Positions 32,545 through 41,652 of a stretch of 64,000 nt of DNA are shown here, one piece after another. Source of the stretch: Pseudomonas sp. CHM02. Lineage in GTDB: Bacteria > Pseudomonadota > Gammaproteobacteria > Pseudomonadales > Pseudomonadaceae. The notes under the pieces are model-generated. The model searched no databases and had not been told where the DNA came from. It saw nothing but the letters and a program-made list of their open reading frames with translations. Made by a program: the position numbers and the translations under genes. Location of the stretch: positions 1-64,000 of the forward strand of contig NZ_JFCA01000015.1 of NCBI RefSeq assembly GCF_000612585.1, in the 5' to 3' direction. Position 1 is the stretch's first letter. The number at the start of each line of letters is the position of its first letter.

Positions 32545-32862
32545 GGTACATATCCGTTATTTGGGTAACAGCTGCTTTGGGTTCCGCCCTTACGGCGGCT
32601 CACTTTTGAACAGCGCAAAAGTAAGCAAAACGCTCTTGCCCCAACACTCGGCACCTCGCCTAGGCTCGGTGTGCCCGTAATCCGACAGGAATTTGGGGGG
32701 CCGCCGCCACGCGCCATCCATGGCGCGGGGCGGCTAAACCGGCATCCATGCCGGTTTACCCCCCAAATACCTGTCGAATTCCGGCCAGCGTGTTTGATGG
32801 GGCGCTTAAGATCAAAAGCGAGATCAAGATCAAGAGCGGCTCGCTTCGCATCGTGGGTACGC
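32545..32862 (+). repeat. Structured intergenic repeat element, copy B
   Basis: This is homologous to 8815-9152 in the opposite orientation. Shared parts are ACATATCC, GGTTCCGC and CACTTTTG near the start, the motif CTCGGCACCTCGCCTAGGCT, CGCGCCATCCATGGCGCG (32710-32727), and the end with GAGCGGCTCGCTTCGCATCG. The outer stem pairs CGACAGGAATTTGGGGGG (32683-32700) with 32759-32776 (17 of 18 paired). The inner stem AAACCGGCAT-CC-ATGCCGGTTT spans 32736-32757. Stem sequences differ from copy A but pairing is kept. Together with the 72-nt array and the next REP it fills 32272-32962; no gene is visible there. Confidence 0.75.
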
Positions 32863-32867
32863 GGTTT

Positions 32868-32968
32868 TGTAGGAGCTGGCTTGCCGGCGATGGTCGTCAA
32901 CGATGACGCGGAAAGCCAGAAGGTATGCGGCGCTTTTACGTTTTTCGCCGACAAGCCGGCGCCTACAG
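32868..32968. repeat. REP pair overlapping the end of the FAD protein gene
   Basis: TGTAGGAGCTGGCTTGCCGG and the inverted CCGACAAGCCGGCGCCTACA flank about 55 nt. The TAG in the inverted right half (read on the minus strand as CTGTAGGC) is the stop codon of the gene at 32963. Confidence 0.8.
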
Positions 32969-34354
32969 GGTGAGTCGTGCGGCCAGTGCCTTGGCTTGCA
33001 GTGCTACATCGGTCACCGCCGTGCTTTCCCACCACATCCCGCGCAACGGCGGGCCCATGGCGAACAGGCGCCGGCTGACATTGCCCTCGGCGTCCAGCAC
33101 CGCGCCCGACGCATCCGCCGCAATCCCCAACGCCAGCGGCCCTGGCTGGATCAGTCCGCGCTTGAGCAACTGCTGCGGCAGCGCACGGGCCACGCGGCGC
33201 CAGTCGTATTCGATACCGCTGGAGTTGATCAGCGCTGCGCCCGAGACCTGGGTGATGGCTTGCTCACCGCGATGACGCAAACGAATGGTCACGCCTTCAG
33301 CCGAAGGTTCCAAGCCCTTGAAGGAGGCGGCCCGAATCCGCAACCGCCCCTCATCATGCAAGCGCGCCACCAACTGCGCGCTCAACGGCGGCGAGCGGTG
33401 GTGATGACTTTCCCACCACGGCCGCACATGCCGCACGAACTGGCGTTTCTCGCGCTCGCTGGCCTGGCTCCACAGCCGGCCGATGTGCGCACGCACGGTG
33501 TCCAGCGGCGCTTGCCAATCGATGCCCTGCGCTTGCGCAATGCCGCATTGCCGACGCACCTCGCGCAACAATTGCCGTGGGCTGCGCAGGCGGTGATCCT
33601 CACCGAGAAAATCCACCCAGCTCGGCGGTTGCCGGCGCACATGGGGCAGCAGGCCATGACGCGAGAAAATCTCGATCGGCCCGCGATGCCCGGCCTGTTC
33701 CAGGGAGACCACGGCGTCGACCATGGTCAGCCCGGAACCGATGATCAGCACCGGCGCTTGTGGGTCAATGCCGGTCATCGCTTGCACATCCCACGGATCC
33801 ACCGCCGCCGCGTTCAACCCGCTGGACTCCGTCTGCGGCGTACGCGCCGCCGGGAACATGCCGGTGGCCAGTACCGCAAACCCGCCGCGCAGTTGCTGGC
33901 CGTTATCGAGGGTCAGCAGCGTTGAGGCTTCCTGCACTTGCAGGTCGATCACTTCGCCGCGCACGTGTTCGACGCTGGATGCAGATTGCGCCTTCGCCTC
34001 GGCCAAGCGTTGCTGGGCATACAAACCAAAGATCCCGCGCGGCGGGAACAATTCGCTGATCGGCACGTGCTGCTGGTCCGACTCAGGCCAGCCACCGGCA
34101 GCGATGTAGTCGGTGAGCCATTGGGTCAGGTCGTCGGCATTGTCCGGGTCGACGCTCATGCGCGCCGCATTGCCGTTCAGGGTGTGACCCAGTTCGACAG
34201 CGCTATAGGCTTCGCCGCGCCCCAGTTCCGCGCGCGGCTCGATCACCAGGATCCGGCGCTCGCCAGGCAGGCGCAGCAGTTGCACGGCCAGCATCGTGCC
34301 GCTCAGGCCGCCGCCGATGATCAGTACATCAGCGTTGCGGATGGATTCAGTCAT
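32963..34354 (-). CDS. FAD/NAD(P)-binding protein
   Basis: A 463-aa flavoprotein-type oxidoreductase. An N-terminal dinucleotide fold, VLIIGGGLSGTMLAVQLLRL (about 10-29), is followed by a region with ELGRGEAYSAVELGHTLNGNAARM, ATGMFPAA, then a second fold APVLIIGSGLTMVDAVVSLEQAG (about 200-222). This is the FAD_NAD_binding layout of a poorly characterised family related to N-hydroxylating and Baeyer-Villiger-like enzymes. It is the last gene of the ten-gene operon, 12 nt after the livF-like gene, so it probably acts on the compound imported or its product. Its stop codon lies within a REP. Confidence 0.8.
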   Translation of the reverse strand: MTESIRNADVLIIGGGLSGTMLAVQLLRLPGERRILVIEPRAELGRGEAYSAVELGHTLNGNAARMSVDPDNADDLTQWLTDYIAAGGWPESDQQHVPISELFPPRGIFGLYAQQRLAEAKAQSASSVEHVRGEVIDLQVQEASTLLTLDNGQQLRGGFAVLATGMFPAARTPQTESSGLNAAAVDPWDVQAMTGIDPQAPVLIIGSGLTMVDAVVSLEQAGHRGPIEIFSRHGLLPHVRRQPPSWVDFLGEDHRLRSPRQLLREVRRQCGIAQAQGIDWQAPLDTVRAHIGRLWSQASEREKRQFVRHVRPWWESHHHRSPPLSAQLVARLHDEGRLRIRAASFKGLEPSAEGVTIRLRHRGEQAITQVSGAALINSSGIEYDWRRVARALPQQLLKRGLIQPGPLALGIAADASGAVLDAEGNVSRRLFAMGPPLRGMWWESTAVTDVALQAKALAARLTL

Positions 34355-34366
34355 GCAGAGTCGCCC

Positions 34367-35134
34367 TTACTGTTTGCCCAGATAAATGTCATGCAAATCG
34401 CCCCGCGCCAGCAGTTCAGCGGCGCTGCCACTCAAGGCCACGCGTCCAGTATCCAATACGTAGCCGTGGGACGCATAGTTCAGCGCGACGTTGATGTTCT
34501 GTTCGGCGATCAGGAAGCTCACCTGCTGCTCGCGGTTGAGCTGCGCGATGATCGCGAAAATCTCCTGCACGATCATAGGCGCCAGCCCCATGGAGGGCTC
34601 GTCGAGCAGTACCAAAGTAGGACGGGTCATCAACGCCCGGCCGATGGCAACCATCTGCTGCTCGCCCCCGGAAGTGAGGCCGGCGCGGGTGTGGCGCTTG
34701 GTCTTGAGCCGTGGGAACCAGGCGTAGATGCGTTCCAGGTCGTGCTCCATGTCCCTGCGGCTCAAGCGCCGGACAAAACCGCCGCTGCGCAGGTTGTCTT
34801 CCACGCTCAGTTGGCCGAACACATGGCGACCTTCCAGCACGTGGACCATGCCTTGGCGCACGCGCTGGCTGGGGTCGATGCCGGCCAGGTCGGCACCGGC
34901 GTATTCGATCGAGCCACGGCTGACCTCGGCCCGCTCGGCACGCACCAAGCCGGAGATGGCCTTGAGCGTGGTGCTCTTGCCGGCGCCATTAGCGCCGAGC
35001 AGGGCCACGATCGCGCCTGTGGGCACGCTCAGCGACACCCCGGCCACCGCGAGGATCGCGCCGTCGTAGATCACTTCGATATCGTTGACCGTCAGCAGCG
35101 ATGGCTGCGCGGCAGCGGTGGCGGGTTGGCTCAT
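34367..35134 (-). CDS. HAAT-type ABC transporter ATPase (LivF-like)
   Basis: A 255-aa ATPase: Walker A GANGAGKST (about 48-56), VLEGRHVFGQLSVEDNL, signature TSGGEQQMVAIGRALM, Walker B LVLLDEPSMGLAP and H-loop IAEQNINVAL, a LivF pattern. It powers the importer with the LivG-, LivH- and LivM-like proteins of the same operon. It starts 3 nt after the substrate-binding protein gene. Confidence 0.95.
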   Translation of the reverse strand: MSQPATAAAQPSLLTVNDIEVIYDGAILAVAGVSLSVPTGAIVALLGANGAGKSTTLKAISGLVRAERAEVSRGSIEYAGADLAGIDPSQRVRQGMVHVLEGRHVFGQLSVEDNLRSGGFVRRLSRRDMEHDLERIYAWFPRLKTKRHTRAGLTSGGEQQMVAIGRALMTRPTLVLLDEPSMGLAPMIVQEIFAIIAQLNREQQVSFLIAEQNINVALNYASHGYVLDTGRVALSGSAAELLARGDLHDIYLGKQ

Positions 35135-35137
35135 GAT

Positions 35138-36478
35138 TTATTCATCCCCGGTGCAGGTACGTGGTGTCAGGCCTTTTTCCTTGGCGAACGCGGCCGACTT
35201 TTCATCGATCAGCGGGCGCAGCAGCGCACGGTCGGCGGCGATCCAGTCGCTGATCAGCGTCCAGTTGGCGCCGTCCCACTGTTGCACCCGCGCCGAGCCG
35301 CCGCCTTCGTGGTCGCGGCACGACAGCTTGAGGTTCTGCATCAGGCCCAAGTAGCCCATGTCCTTCAAGCGCGCATCGTCGATGTTCAGGTGTTCCAGGC
35401 CCCAGCGACCTTCTTCGCCATTGAGCGGGCGCTTGCCGAACCTGGCCTGGCCGGTGCGAATCGCTTCCACCGCCACGGCGGCGTTCACCAGGCCGGAGTT
35501 GTAGTAGACGCTGCCGAAGTTTTTCAGGTCCTTGAGGTCACTGTGGCCCTTGTCGAGGATGTACTGCTTGAGGCGTTTGTGGATCTCGAAATCAGCCCCG
35601 GCCGGGTATGGCGTAAGGGCCAGGTAGCCCTTGGCGGCGGCGCCTGCGGGCAATACGTCTTCGCTGGAACTGGCCCAGATATCACCGACGATATGGTCCA
35701 CCGGGAAGCCGAAGCGCGCGGCCGTCTTCACCGCGACCGGCGTGGACACGCCCCAGGTGCGCAGGAACACCCAGTCCGGGTTGGCCTGGCGCACCTGGCG
35801 CCATTGCGCGGATTGTTCGTTGCCGGGGTCGGCCACCGGGATCTGGATATTTTCAAAGCCGTATTTTTCCGCCAGCAACTTCAGCGGGCCGAGGGTTTCA
35901 CGACCGTAGGCCGAGTCGTGGTAGACCGTGGCGATCTTCTTGCCCTTGAGCTTGTCGAAACCGCCTTCACGCTGGGCGATGTAGTTCACCAGCGTCGACG
36001 CCTCGCTGTAGAAGGTCAGCATCACCGGGAAGTTGTAGGGGAACACAGTGCCGTCGGTGGCTTCGGTGCGGCCGTAGCCGAGGGTGATCAACGGGATCTT
36101 GTCCACCTCCGCGCGCTCGCTCAGCGCATACGCCGCCGGCGCGCCGTTGGGCTGGTACACCGCGACCGGCGCGCCATCCAGGCCATTCTTGAAGCGCTCG
36201 TAGCACTCGATGCCCTTCTCCGCCGTCCACTCGGTCTCGCACTCCTGCCACACCAGCTTCACACCATTGATGCCGCCTTCGACCTCGTTGATGTACCGCA
36301 GGTAGTCGATCATCCCGGCCCACACCTGTACACCGCTGGAGGCGTAGGCGCCCACGCGATAGGTGGCCAGGGGAATGAATTGCTGGTCGGCCGAAGCCAC
36401 GGCCTGGGGCACAGCACCGGCCAATGCAGCCAGCGCAAAGGCAGCACCGACCATGGAACGTTTCAAGGATGCACGCAT
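35138..36478 (-). CDS. HAAT-type periplasmic substrate-binding protein
   Basis: A 446-aa protein with a signal peptide (MRASLKRSMVGAAFALAALAGAVPQAVASA). It has the type I periplasmic binding fold of the LivK/urea/amide family: ATYRVGAYASSGVQVWAGMIDYLRYINEVEGGINGVKLVW, AVYQPNGAPAAYALSERAEVDKIPLITLGYGR, IATVYHDSAYGRETL, WVFLRTWGVSTPVAV. It is longer than LivK (about 370 aa) and lacks close LivK identity, so the ligand need not be an amino acid. Operon partners point to an organosulfur or acyl compound, by inference. Confidence 0.9.
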   Translation of the reverse strand: MRASLKRSMVGAAFALAALAGAVPQAVASADQQFIPLATYRVGAYASSGVQVWAGMIDYLRYINEVEGGINGVKLVWQECETEWTAEKGIECYERFKNGLDGAPVAVYQPNGAPAAYALSERAEVDKIPLITLGYGRTEATDGTVFPYNFPVMLTFYSEASTLVNYIAQREGGFDKLKGKKIATVYHDSAYGRETLGPLKLLAEKYGFENIQIPVADPGNEQSAQWRQVRQANPDWVFLRTWGVSTPVAVKTAARFGFPVDHIVGDIWASSSEDVLPAGAAAKGYLALTPYPAGADFEIHKRLKQYILDKGHSDLKDLKNFGSVYYNSGLVNAAVAVEAIRTGQARFGKRPLNGEEGRWGLEHLNIDDARLKDMGYLGLMQNLKLSCRDHEGGGSARVQQWDGANWTLISDWIAADRALLRPLIDEKSAAFAKEKGLTPRTCTGDE

Positions 36479-36499
36479 GGGAATTCTCTTGAGGGAATG

Positions 36500-37549
36500 T
36501 TAGAAACGCAGCGGCCACTGCCGCAGACGGTCACGCAGGTTGTGCAACAGGCGAATCAAGCCCTCGGGTTCCTTGATCAGGAACACGATGATCAACACGC
36601 CAAAGATGATTTTCTGCAGGTTCTGCAATTGGCCCGCATCCACCGAGCCACCGAACAGCGCCTGCCCGGCATGGCTGAGAAAGATCGGCAGCAGGCTGAT
36701 GAAGGCCGCGCCGACAAAGTTGCCGGCGATGCTGCCCATGCCGCCGATAATGATGATGAACAGGATCTGGAACGAGCGGTTGATATCGAAGCTGCTGGCG
36801 CTGGCCGTGCCCAGGTAGGCAAAGGCCCACAGCGCGCCGGCTATCCCTAAGTAGAACGAGCTGACCGCAAACGCCAGGCGCTTGTAGCGCACCACCGGGA
36901 TGCCGACCACGGCGGCGGCGGTGTCCATGTCGCGGATCGCCATCCAGTTGCGCCCGACCTGGCTGCGCACCAGGTTGATCGCGGTCCAGGTCAGCAGCAG
37001 CACGGTCACCAGCGTCAGCAGGTAACGGCCCAGCGGCGTGTTGAGGTCATGACCGAACAGCGCCAGCTTCGGCGCGGAGATGGTCCCGGATGAGCCGTAG
37101 TTGTAGAACCAGGGGAATTTGACGAACAGCCACTCCAGGAAAAACTGCGCGGCCAGGGTAGTGACCATCAGGTAGAAGCCCTTGATCCGCGAACTCGGCA
37201 GACCGAACAGCAGGCCGACCAAGGCGCTGATGACCCCGCCGCCGAGCAGCGCCACGGGCAAACCCAGCTCCGGCAAGCGCAGCAAAAACCCGTAGGTGGC
37301 AAACGCGCCGACGGCCATGAAGCCAGCCGCGCCCACCGAGGTCTGACCGGTGTAGCCGGTGAGCAGGTTCAGGCCCAGCCCGGCCAGCGACAGCACCAGG
37401 AACGGGATCAGGATCGCATTCAGCCAATAGTCATTGCCCCACAGCGGCACCCCGATAAAGGCCAGCGCCAACAGGCCGATCAGGGCCCAGGGGATGCGCC
37501 GCTGAATCAGCAACAGCGGCGCGGTTTCTTGAGCAACAGGAATCGACAT
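36500..37549 (-). CDS. HAAT-type ABC permease (LivM-like)
   Basis: A 349-aa inner-membrane protein with about nine helices and the LivM signatures NLLTGYTGQTSVGAAGFMAVGAFATY and IIIIGGMGSIAGNFVGAAFISLLP near the C-terminal third, plus RNWMAIRDMDTAAAVVGIPV, the usual EAA-like contact loop for the ATPases. ATG 37549 is chosen because the upstream frame overlaps the livH-like gene. It begins 4 nt after that gene. Confidence 0.94.
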   Translation of the reverse strand: MSIPVAQETAPLLLIQRRIPWALIGLLALAFIGVPLWGNDYWLNAILIPFLVLSLAGLGLNLLTGYTGQTSVGAAGFMAVGAFATYGFLLRLPELGLPVALLGGGVISALVGLLFGLPSSRIKGFYLMVTTLAAQFFLEWLFVKFPWFYNYGSSGTISAPKLALFGHDLNTPLGRYLLTLVTVLLLTWTAINLVRSQVGRNWMAIRDMDTAAAVVGIPVVRYKRLAFAVSSFYLGIAGALWAFAYLGTASASSFDINRSFQILFIIIIGGMGSIAGNFVGAAFISLLPIFLSHAGQALFGGSVDAGQLQNLQKIIFGVLIIVFLIKEPEGLIRLLHNLRDRLRQWPLRF

Positions 37550-37553
37550 GGTT

Positions 37554-38435
37554 TCAGACTCGCTCGATGGCGCGCTCGCCGAACAGCCCGGCGGGACGGA
37601 TATACAGGAAGGCCAGGGCCAATACGTAGGCGAACCACGGCGTGATACCGCCACCGATCAACGGGCCGATGTAGACCTCGGCGAGGTTCTCCGCCGCGCC
37701 GACAATCAACCCACCGACAATCGCCCCGCCAATCGAGGTAAAGCCGCCGATGATCAACACCGGCAAGGCCTTGAGCACCACCAGCGACAGCGAAAACTGC
37801 ACGCCCTGGCGCGCACCCCACAGCAGCCCGGCCACCAGCCCGACGATGCCGGCCACTGCCCAGACGATCTGCCAGATGCGGTTGAGGTTGATGCCGATGG
37901 ACAGCGCCGCCGTGGTGTCATCCGCCACCGCACGCAGCGACACGCCGATGCGGGTCTTGTTGAACAGCAGCGCCAGCACCGTCACCAGCACCACGGCGGC
38001 GGCAGCGGCGATCAGGTCGAACTGGCTGAGCATCAGCGGGCCGACGAACAGCGGCACGTCGTCGATACCCAAATCCAGCGCACGCACCTGTGAGCCCATC
38101 ACCCCCTGGGCCAGGCCTTCGATAATGAACGACAGGCCCAGCGTCGCCATGAACAAGGTGATCTGCGAACGGTTCACCAGCGGCCTCAGGACCAGGCGCT
38201 CGATGAGCAAGGCACCGACAATCATCACGATCACCGTCAACAGCAGCGCCAGGGCAAACGGCACGCCCTGGTCATGCAGGCTGACGAACGTCAGGGCGGC
38301 GAACAGCAGCATCGAGCCCTGGGCAAAATTGAACACGCCACTGGCCTTGTAGATCAGCACGAAGCCGATCGCGACCAGCGAGTACATGGTGCCGGCGAGC
38401 AGGCCGCCGAGCAGGGTTTCGAAGAAGAACGTCAT
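37554..38435 (-). CDS. HAAT-type ABC permease (LivH-like)
   Basis: A 293-aa inner-membrane protein with about eight helices. LivH hallmarks are LLAGTMYSLVAIGFVLIYKASGVFNFAQGSMLLF at the N-terminus, KTRIGVSLRAVADDTTAALSIGINLNRIWQ (ATPase contact) and LIIGGFTSIGGAIVGGLIVGAAENLAEVY. Its start overlaps the stop of the livG-like gene. Confidence 0.94.
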   Translation of the reverse strand: MTFFFETLLGGLLAGTMYSLVAIGFVLIYKASGVFNFAQGSMLLFAALTFVSLHDQGVPFALALLLTVIVMIVGALLIERLVLRPLVNRSQITLFMATLGLSFIIEGLAQGVMGSQVRALDLGIDDVPLFVGPLMLSQFDLIAAAAAVVLVTVLALLFNKTRIGVSLRAVADDTTAALSIGINLNRIWQIVWAVAGIVGLVAGLLWGARQGVQFSLSLVVLKALPVLIIGGFTSIGGAIVGGLIVGAAENLAEVYIGPLIGGGITPWFAYVLALAFLYIRPAGLFGERAIERV

Positions 38436-39205
38436 GGGTTTACGACTCCCAGATAGGCCGCGATCACCTCGGGATTGGCCTGCACGTCGGCTGGCGTGCC
38501 ATCGCCGACCTTGCGCCCGTAATCGAGCACTACCACGTGGTCGGACAGGCCCATCACCACGCCCATGTCGTGTTCGATCAACACCACGGTGGTGCCGAGG
38601 TCGCGGTTTACGTCAGCGACGAAGCGCGCCATTTCCTGCTTTTCTTCGGCGTTCATGCCGGCCATGGGCTCGTCCAGCAGCAACAAGCTGGGGCCTGCGA
38701 TCAACGCCCGGCCCAGTTCCACGCGTTTTTGCAGGCCGTAGGACAAGTTGCCCACCAACACGTCCCGATGGGCTTGCAGCTCCAGGAATTCAAGAATGCC
38801 CTGGGCCCGCAACCGGAACGCCTCGGCTTCCCGACGTGCGCGGGGCAAGCCCAAGGCTTGCTCGATAAAGCTGCTGCGCATATGCCGTGACAGGCCGGTG
38901 AGGAGGTTGTCGAGCACGCTCATCTTCTTGAACAGCGCGTTGTTCTGGAAGGTGCGACCAATGCCCCGGCGCGCGGCACCTAACGGGTCGATGCGGTGAA
39001 AATGCTGGTCCTCGAAGACAATCTCACCGGCATCGAAGCGATACACGCCATTGAGCACATTGAGCAGCGAGCTTTTACCGGCACCGTTGGGGCCGATCAG
39101 CGCGCAGATCTCGCCGCGCGCCACGTCGAAGGACAAGGCATTGATCGCCTTGACTCCCTTGAACGACAGCGAGATATCCCGCACCTGGAGAATGGCCTGG
39201 CTCAT
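38432..39205 (-). CDS. HAAT-type ABC transporter ATPase (LivG-like)
   Basis: A 257-aa ATPase: Walker A GPNGAGKSS (about 38-46), GIGRTFQNNALFKKMSVLDNLLTGLSRHMRSS, signature LSYGLQKRVELGRALI, Walker B LLLLDEPMAGMNAEEK and H-loop IEHDMGVVM. GxGRTFQN and DEPxAGMN are LivG marks. Start overlaps the stop of the acyl-adenylate-like gene, so the importer is translated together with that enzyme. Confidence 0.95.
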   Translation of the reverse strand: MSQAILQVRDISLSFKGVKAINALSFDVARGEICALIGPNGAGKSSLLNVLNGVYRFDAGEIVFEDQHFHRIDPLGAARRGIGRTFQNNALFKKMSVLDNLLTGLSRHMRSSFIEQALGLPRARREAEAFRLRAQGILEFLELQAHRDVLVGNLSYGLQKRVELGRALIAGPSLLLLDEPMAGMNAEEKQEMARFVADVNRDLGTTVVLIEHDMGVVMGLSDHVVVLDYGRKVGDGTPADVQANPEVIAAYLGVVNP

Positions 39206-40104
39206 GCGATGTCCCGTTTGAATTCCGCCAGCCACGACGGCGAAGGGCTGGATTTGAGGGGTTGCCAGATGTACGCCAGGCGCTGGAATCCGAGGAGTTT
39301 GCGCACGCGGTTTTTCAGCAGGCGACGCAGGCCGCTCTGCGGATGGGCGATGGCCCAGTCGCACAAGCGACGGCGCCAGGTGCCGTGGGGTGCCAGGCGG
39401 CTTTCGATCTCGTCGGCGAGGTGCTGCAAACGCGCGGGCGACAGCAGCAGGCCGGTGGGCGCGACTTCACTGCGATCGCTCCGCGCCGAAGCCTGGCTTT
39501 CCGGGAAGGCCAAGCCATGGCCGCTGTTCAGCCACTGCTCCAGGACTACCGCCAGGCCACCCTGCCAATGAGTGCCCTCTTCACTCCACAGCGCGGTCTC
39601 CCCCGTGGGATGCCACCAACGTGCGAGGTGTTGCGCTGGCTCCAACGGACCGAGCAACTGGGCGAAGTCCAACAGATTAGCCGACTGCCAATGCCGCACG
39701 GTTTGGCGGCTCTGCACATAAGAATGGGTGGGGCGAATGCGCCACAGGTGCTGCTTGAGCACCTCGGCTTCCAGGTTGTCGGCCAGGGTCAGGACCTGCC
39801 CGCCGATGGATTGCGCCGCCAGCGCCAGCAACAACAGGTTCGGCTCGAACGCACCGCTCAGGGCCAGCCGCGACTGCTCGCCGAACCCCTGCTGGCGCAA
39901 GCCATCGGCCAGGCGCTCGACGTCACGCAATGCGTCGATCCAGCGCCACGCGTACCACTGCCCCTGGCGCTTGTGGCGCAGGGCGGTGTGCAGCGGCGTG
40001 ATCTGCGCCCAGTGCTGCAGTTGTTCCAACGCCTTGGGCAAGTCGCCGAGCAGTTCGGCGGGCCATTCCAGGACCAGCGGACGTTTGAGTTCGTGCACGC
40101 TCAT
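39202..40104 (-). CDS. Truncated AMP-binding (acyl-CoA synthetase-like) protein
   Basis: A 300-aa protein resembling the N-terminal part of long-chain acyl-CoA synthetases: LEQLQHWAQITPLHTALRHKRQGQWYAWRWIDALRDVERLADGLRQQGFGEQSRLALSGAFEPNLLLLALAAQSIGGQVL (about residues 25-105). The adenylate-forming signature (a YTSGTTGxPKG loop) and the whole C-terminal subdomain are missing. The C-terminal third is basic and unassigned (RRLLKNRVRKLLG). It is in an intact operon overlapping livG, so it is probably a functional non-catalytic or altered protein, not a random fragment. ATG 40104 is preceded by AGGAG at 11 nt; a TTG at 40125 is possible. Confidence 0.7.
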   Translation of the reverse strand: MSVHELKRPLVLEWPAELLGDLPKALEQLQHWAQITPLHTALRHKRQGQWYAWRWIDALRDVERLADGLRQQGFGEQSRLALSGAFEPNLLLLALAAQSIGGQVLTLADNLEAEVLKQHLWRIRPTHSYVQSRQTVRHWQSANLLDFAQLLGPLEPAQHLARWWHPTGETALWSEEGTHWQGGLAVVLEQWLNSGHGLAFPESQASARSDRSEVAPTGLLLSPARLQHLADEIESRLAPHGTWRRRLCDWAIAHPQSGLRRLLKNRVRKLLGFQRLAYIWQPLKSSPSPSWLAEFKRDIA

Positions 40105-40180
40105 AGGGGTGATGCTCCTATTCAAGTGATGTGCGTGCGGTGGTCCGCTGGCTGTTTTTTTTGAATCGACACCGATCTAC

Positions 40181-40270
40181 TGTGGGAGCGGGCTTGCTCG
40201 CGAAAGCGGCAAATCAGTCGACATAAATGTTGAATGTCAGTCCGCATTCGCGAGCAAGCCCGCTCCCACA
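40181..40270. repeat. REP pair overlapping the end of the LLM oxidoreductase gene
   Basis: TGTGGGAGCGGGCTTGCTCG and its inverse flank a 40-nt spacer. The right half supplies the last 11 codons (NVGAGLLANAD) and the stop of the gene at 40237. Confidence 0.9.
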
Positions 40271-41652
40271 TTGGAATGGTGCAAGGCCGCCAAATCGCGG
40301 TAACCGGCCCCCGGATGATTCGCCGCCAACCGCGCACCGTCGCCAAACAACTTCTCGCGCAGCGTGCCTTGGGCATACTCAGTCTTGTACACCCCGCGCT
40401 TCTGCAACTCCGGCACCAGCAGGTCCACGGCGTCGATGAAGGTTTCGTGGGTCAGCGCATAGGCCAGGTTGAAGCCGTCGACATCGGTCTCTTCGACCCA
40501 CTCTTGAAGCAGGTCTGCCACGGTTTCCGGGCCGCCGACAAACAGGGGGCCAAAGCCGCCGATACCGACCCAGTCGGCCAGTTCGTTCGGCGTCCAGACC
40601 TTGTTCGGATCCGCCGTGGAGAAGGCTTCCACTGCCGACTGGATGGCGTTGGTGTGCACATGCTTGAGCGGTTCATCGGGCTTGAACTGGCTGAAGTCGA
40701 TGCCGGTCCAGCCGGAGATCAGCGCCATCGCGCCTTCGTAGCTGACGTAGGATTTGTATTCGTCGAACTTGGCCTTGGCCTTCGCATCGGTCTCGCCGAC
40801 GATCACCGTCTGCAGGTTGAAGATCAGAATCTTCTTCGGATCACGCCCGGCTTCGGCGGCACGGCGGCGGATGTCGGCGACGGTCTTTTTCAGCAGCACC
40901 TTGGACGGCGCGGCGACGAATACGCACTCGGCCTGTTCGGCGGCGAACTGTTTGCCACGGCTGGACGCGCCGGCCTGGTAGAGCACCGGCGTGCGCTGCG
41001 GCGACGGTTCGCAGAGGTGAATGCCAGGCACCTGGAAATGTTTGCCGATGTGGCGGATCTCGTGGATCTTGCTCGGGTCGCTGAAAATCCGGCGCTCGCG
41101 GTCACGCAACACGGCGCCCTCTTCCCAGCTGCCTTCCCAGAGTTTGTAGCAAACCTCCAGGTATTCCTCGGCGTAGTCGTAGCGTGCGTCGTGTTCGGTC
41201 TGGGCTTTCTGCCCGAGGTTCTTGGCGCCGCTTTCCAGGTACGAGGTGACGATGTTCCAGCCGATGCGGCCCTTGGTCAGGTGATCGAGGGTGGAGAGAC
41301 GGCGGGCGAACGGGTATGGATGTTCGAACGACAAGGACGCCGTCAGGCCAAAGCCCAGGTGTTCGGTGACCAAGGCCATCGGCGCGATCAACGACAGCGG
41401 GTCATTGACGGGCACCTGCGCCGCCTGGCGAATCGCTGCGTCGCCGTTGCCGTTGTAGACGTCATAGATGCCCAGCACATCAGCGATAAACAGGCCATCG
41501 AACTTGCCGCGCTCCAGGATCCTGGCGAGGTCGGTCCAGTATTCCAGGTCCTTGTACTGCCACGAACGGTCACGCGGGTGCGCCCACAGGCCGGGAGATT
41601 GGTGGCCGACACAGTTCATGTCGAAGGCATTCAAGCGGATTTCACGGGACAT
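40237..41652 (-). CDS. LLM-class flavin-dependent monooxygenase (NtaA/DszA/SsuD family)
   Basis: A 471-aa FMN-dependent oxidoreductase. Family parts: MSREIRLNAFDMNCVGHQSPGLWAHPRD, YWTDLARILERGKFDGLFIADVLGIYDVY, GFGLTASLSFEHPYPFARRLSTLDHLTKGRIGWNIVTSYL, TPVLYQAGASSRGKQFAAEQAECVFVAAP. This NtaA/SnaA/DszA branch uses reduced FMN from a partner reductase to attack C-S or C-N bonds; no reductase is encoded nearby. The C-terminal residues (NVGAGLLANAD) are translated from a REP. ATG 41652 has GGAG seven bases before it and overlaps the stop of the preceding small gene. Confidence 0.92.
   Translation of the reverse strand: MSREIRLNAFDMNCVGHQSPGLWAHPRDRSWQYKDLEYWTDLARILERGKFDGLFIADVLGIYDVYNGNGDAAIRQAAQVPVNDPLSLIAPMALVTEHLGFGLTASLSFEHPYPFARRLSTLDHLTKGRIGWNIVTSYLESGAKNLGQKAQTEHDARYDYAEEYLEVCYKLWEGSWEEGAVLRDRERRIFSDPSKIHEIRHIGKHFQVPGIHLCEPSPQRTPVLYQAGASSRGKQFAAEQAECVFVAAPSKVLLKKTVADIRRRAAEAGRDPKKILIFNLQTVIVGETDAKAKAKFDEYKSYVSYEGAMALISGWTGIDFSQFKPDEPLKHVHTNAIQSAVEAFSTADPNKVWTPNELADWVGIGGFGPLFVGGPETVADLLQEWVEETDVDGFNLAYALTHETFIDAVDLLVPELQKRGVYKTEYAQGTLREKLFGDGARLAANHPGAGYRDLAALHHSNVGAGLLANAD

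Noticed and set aside
33938..36850. 970-aa plus-strand open frame over the ABC importer genes
   Set aside because: Antisense shadow from third-position GC bias; all genes below it are recognised families on the minus strand.
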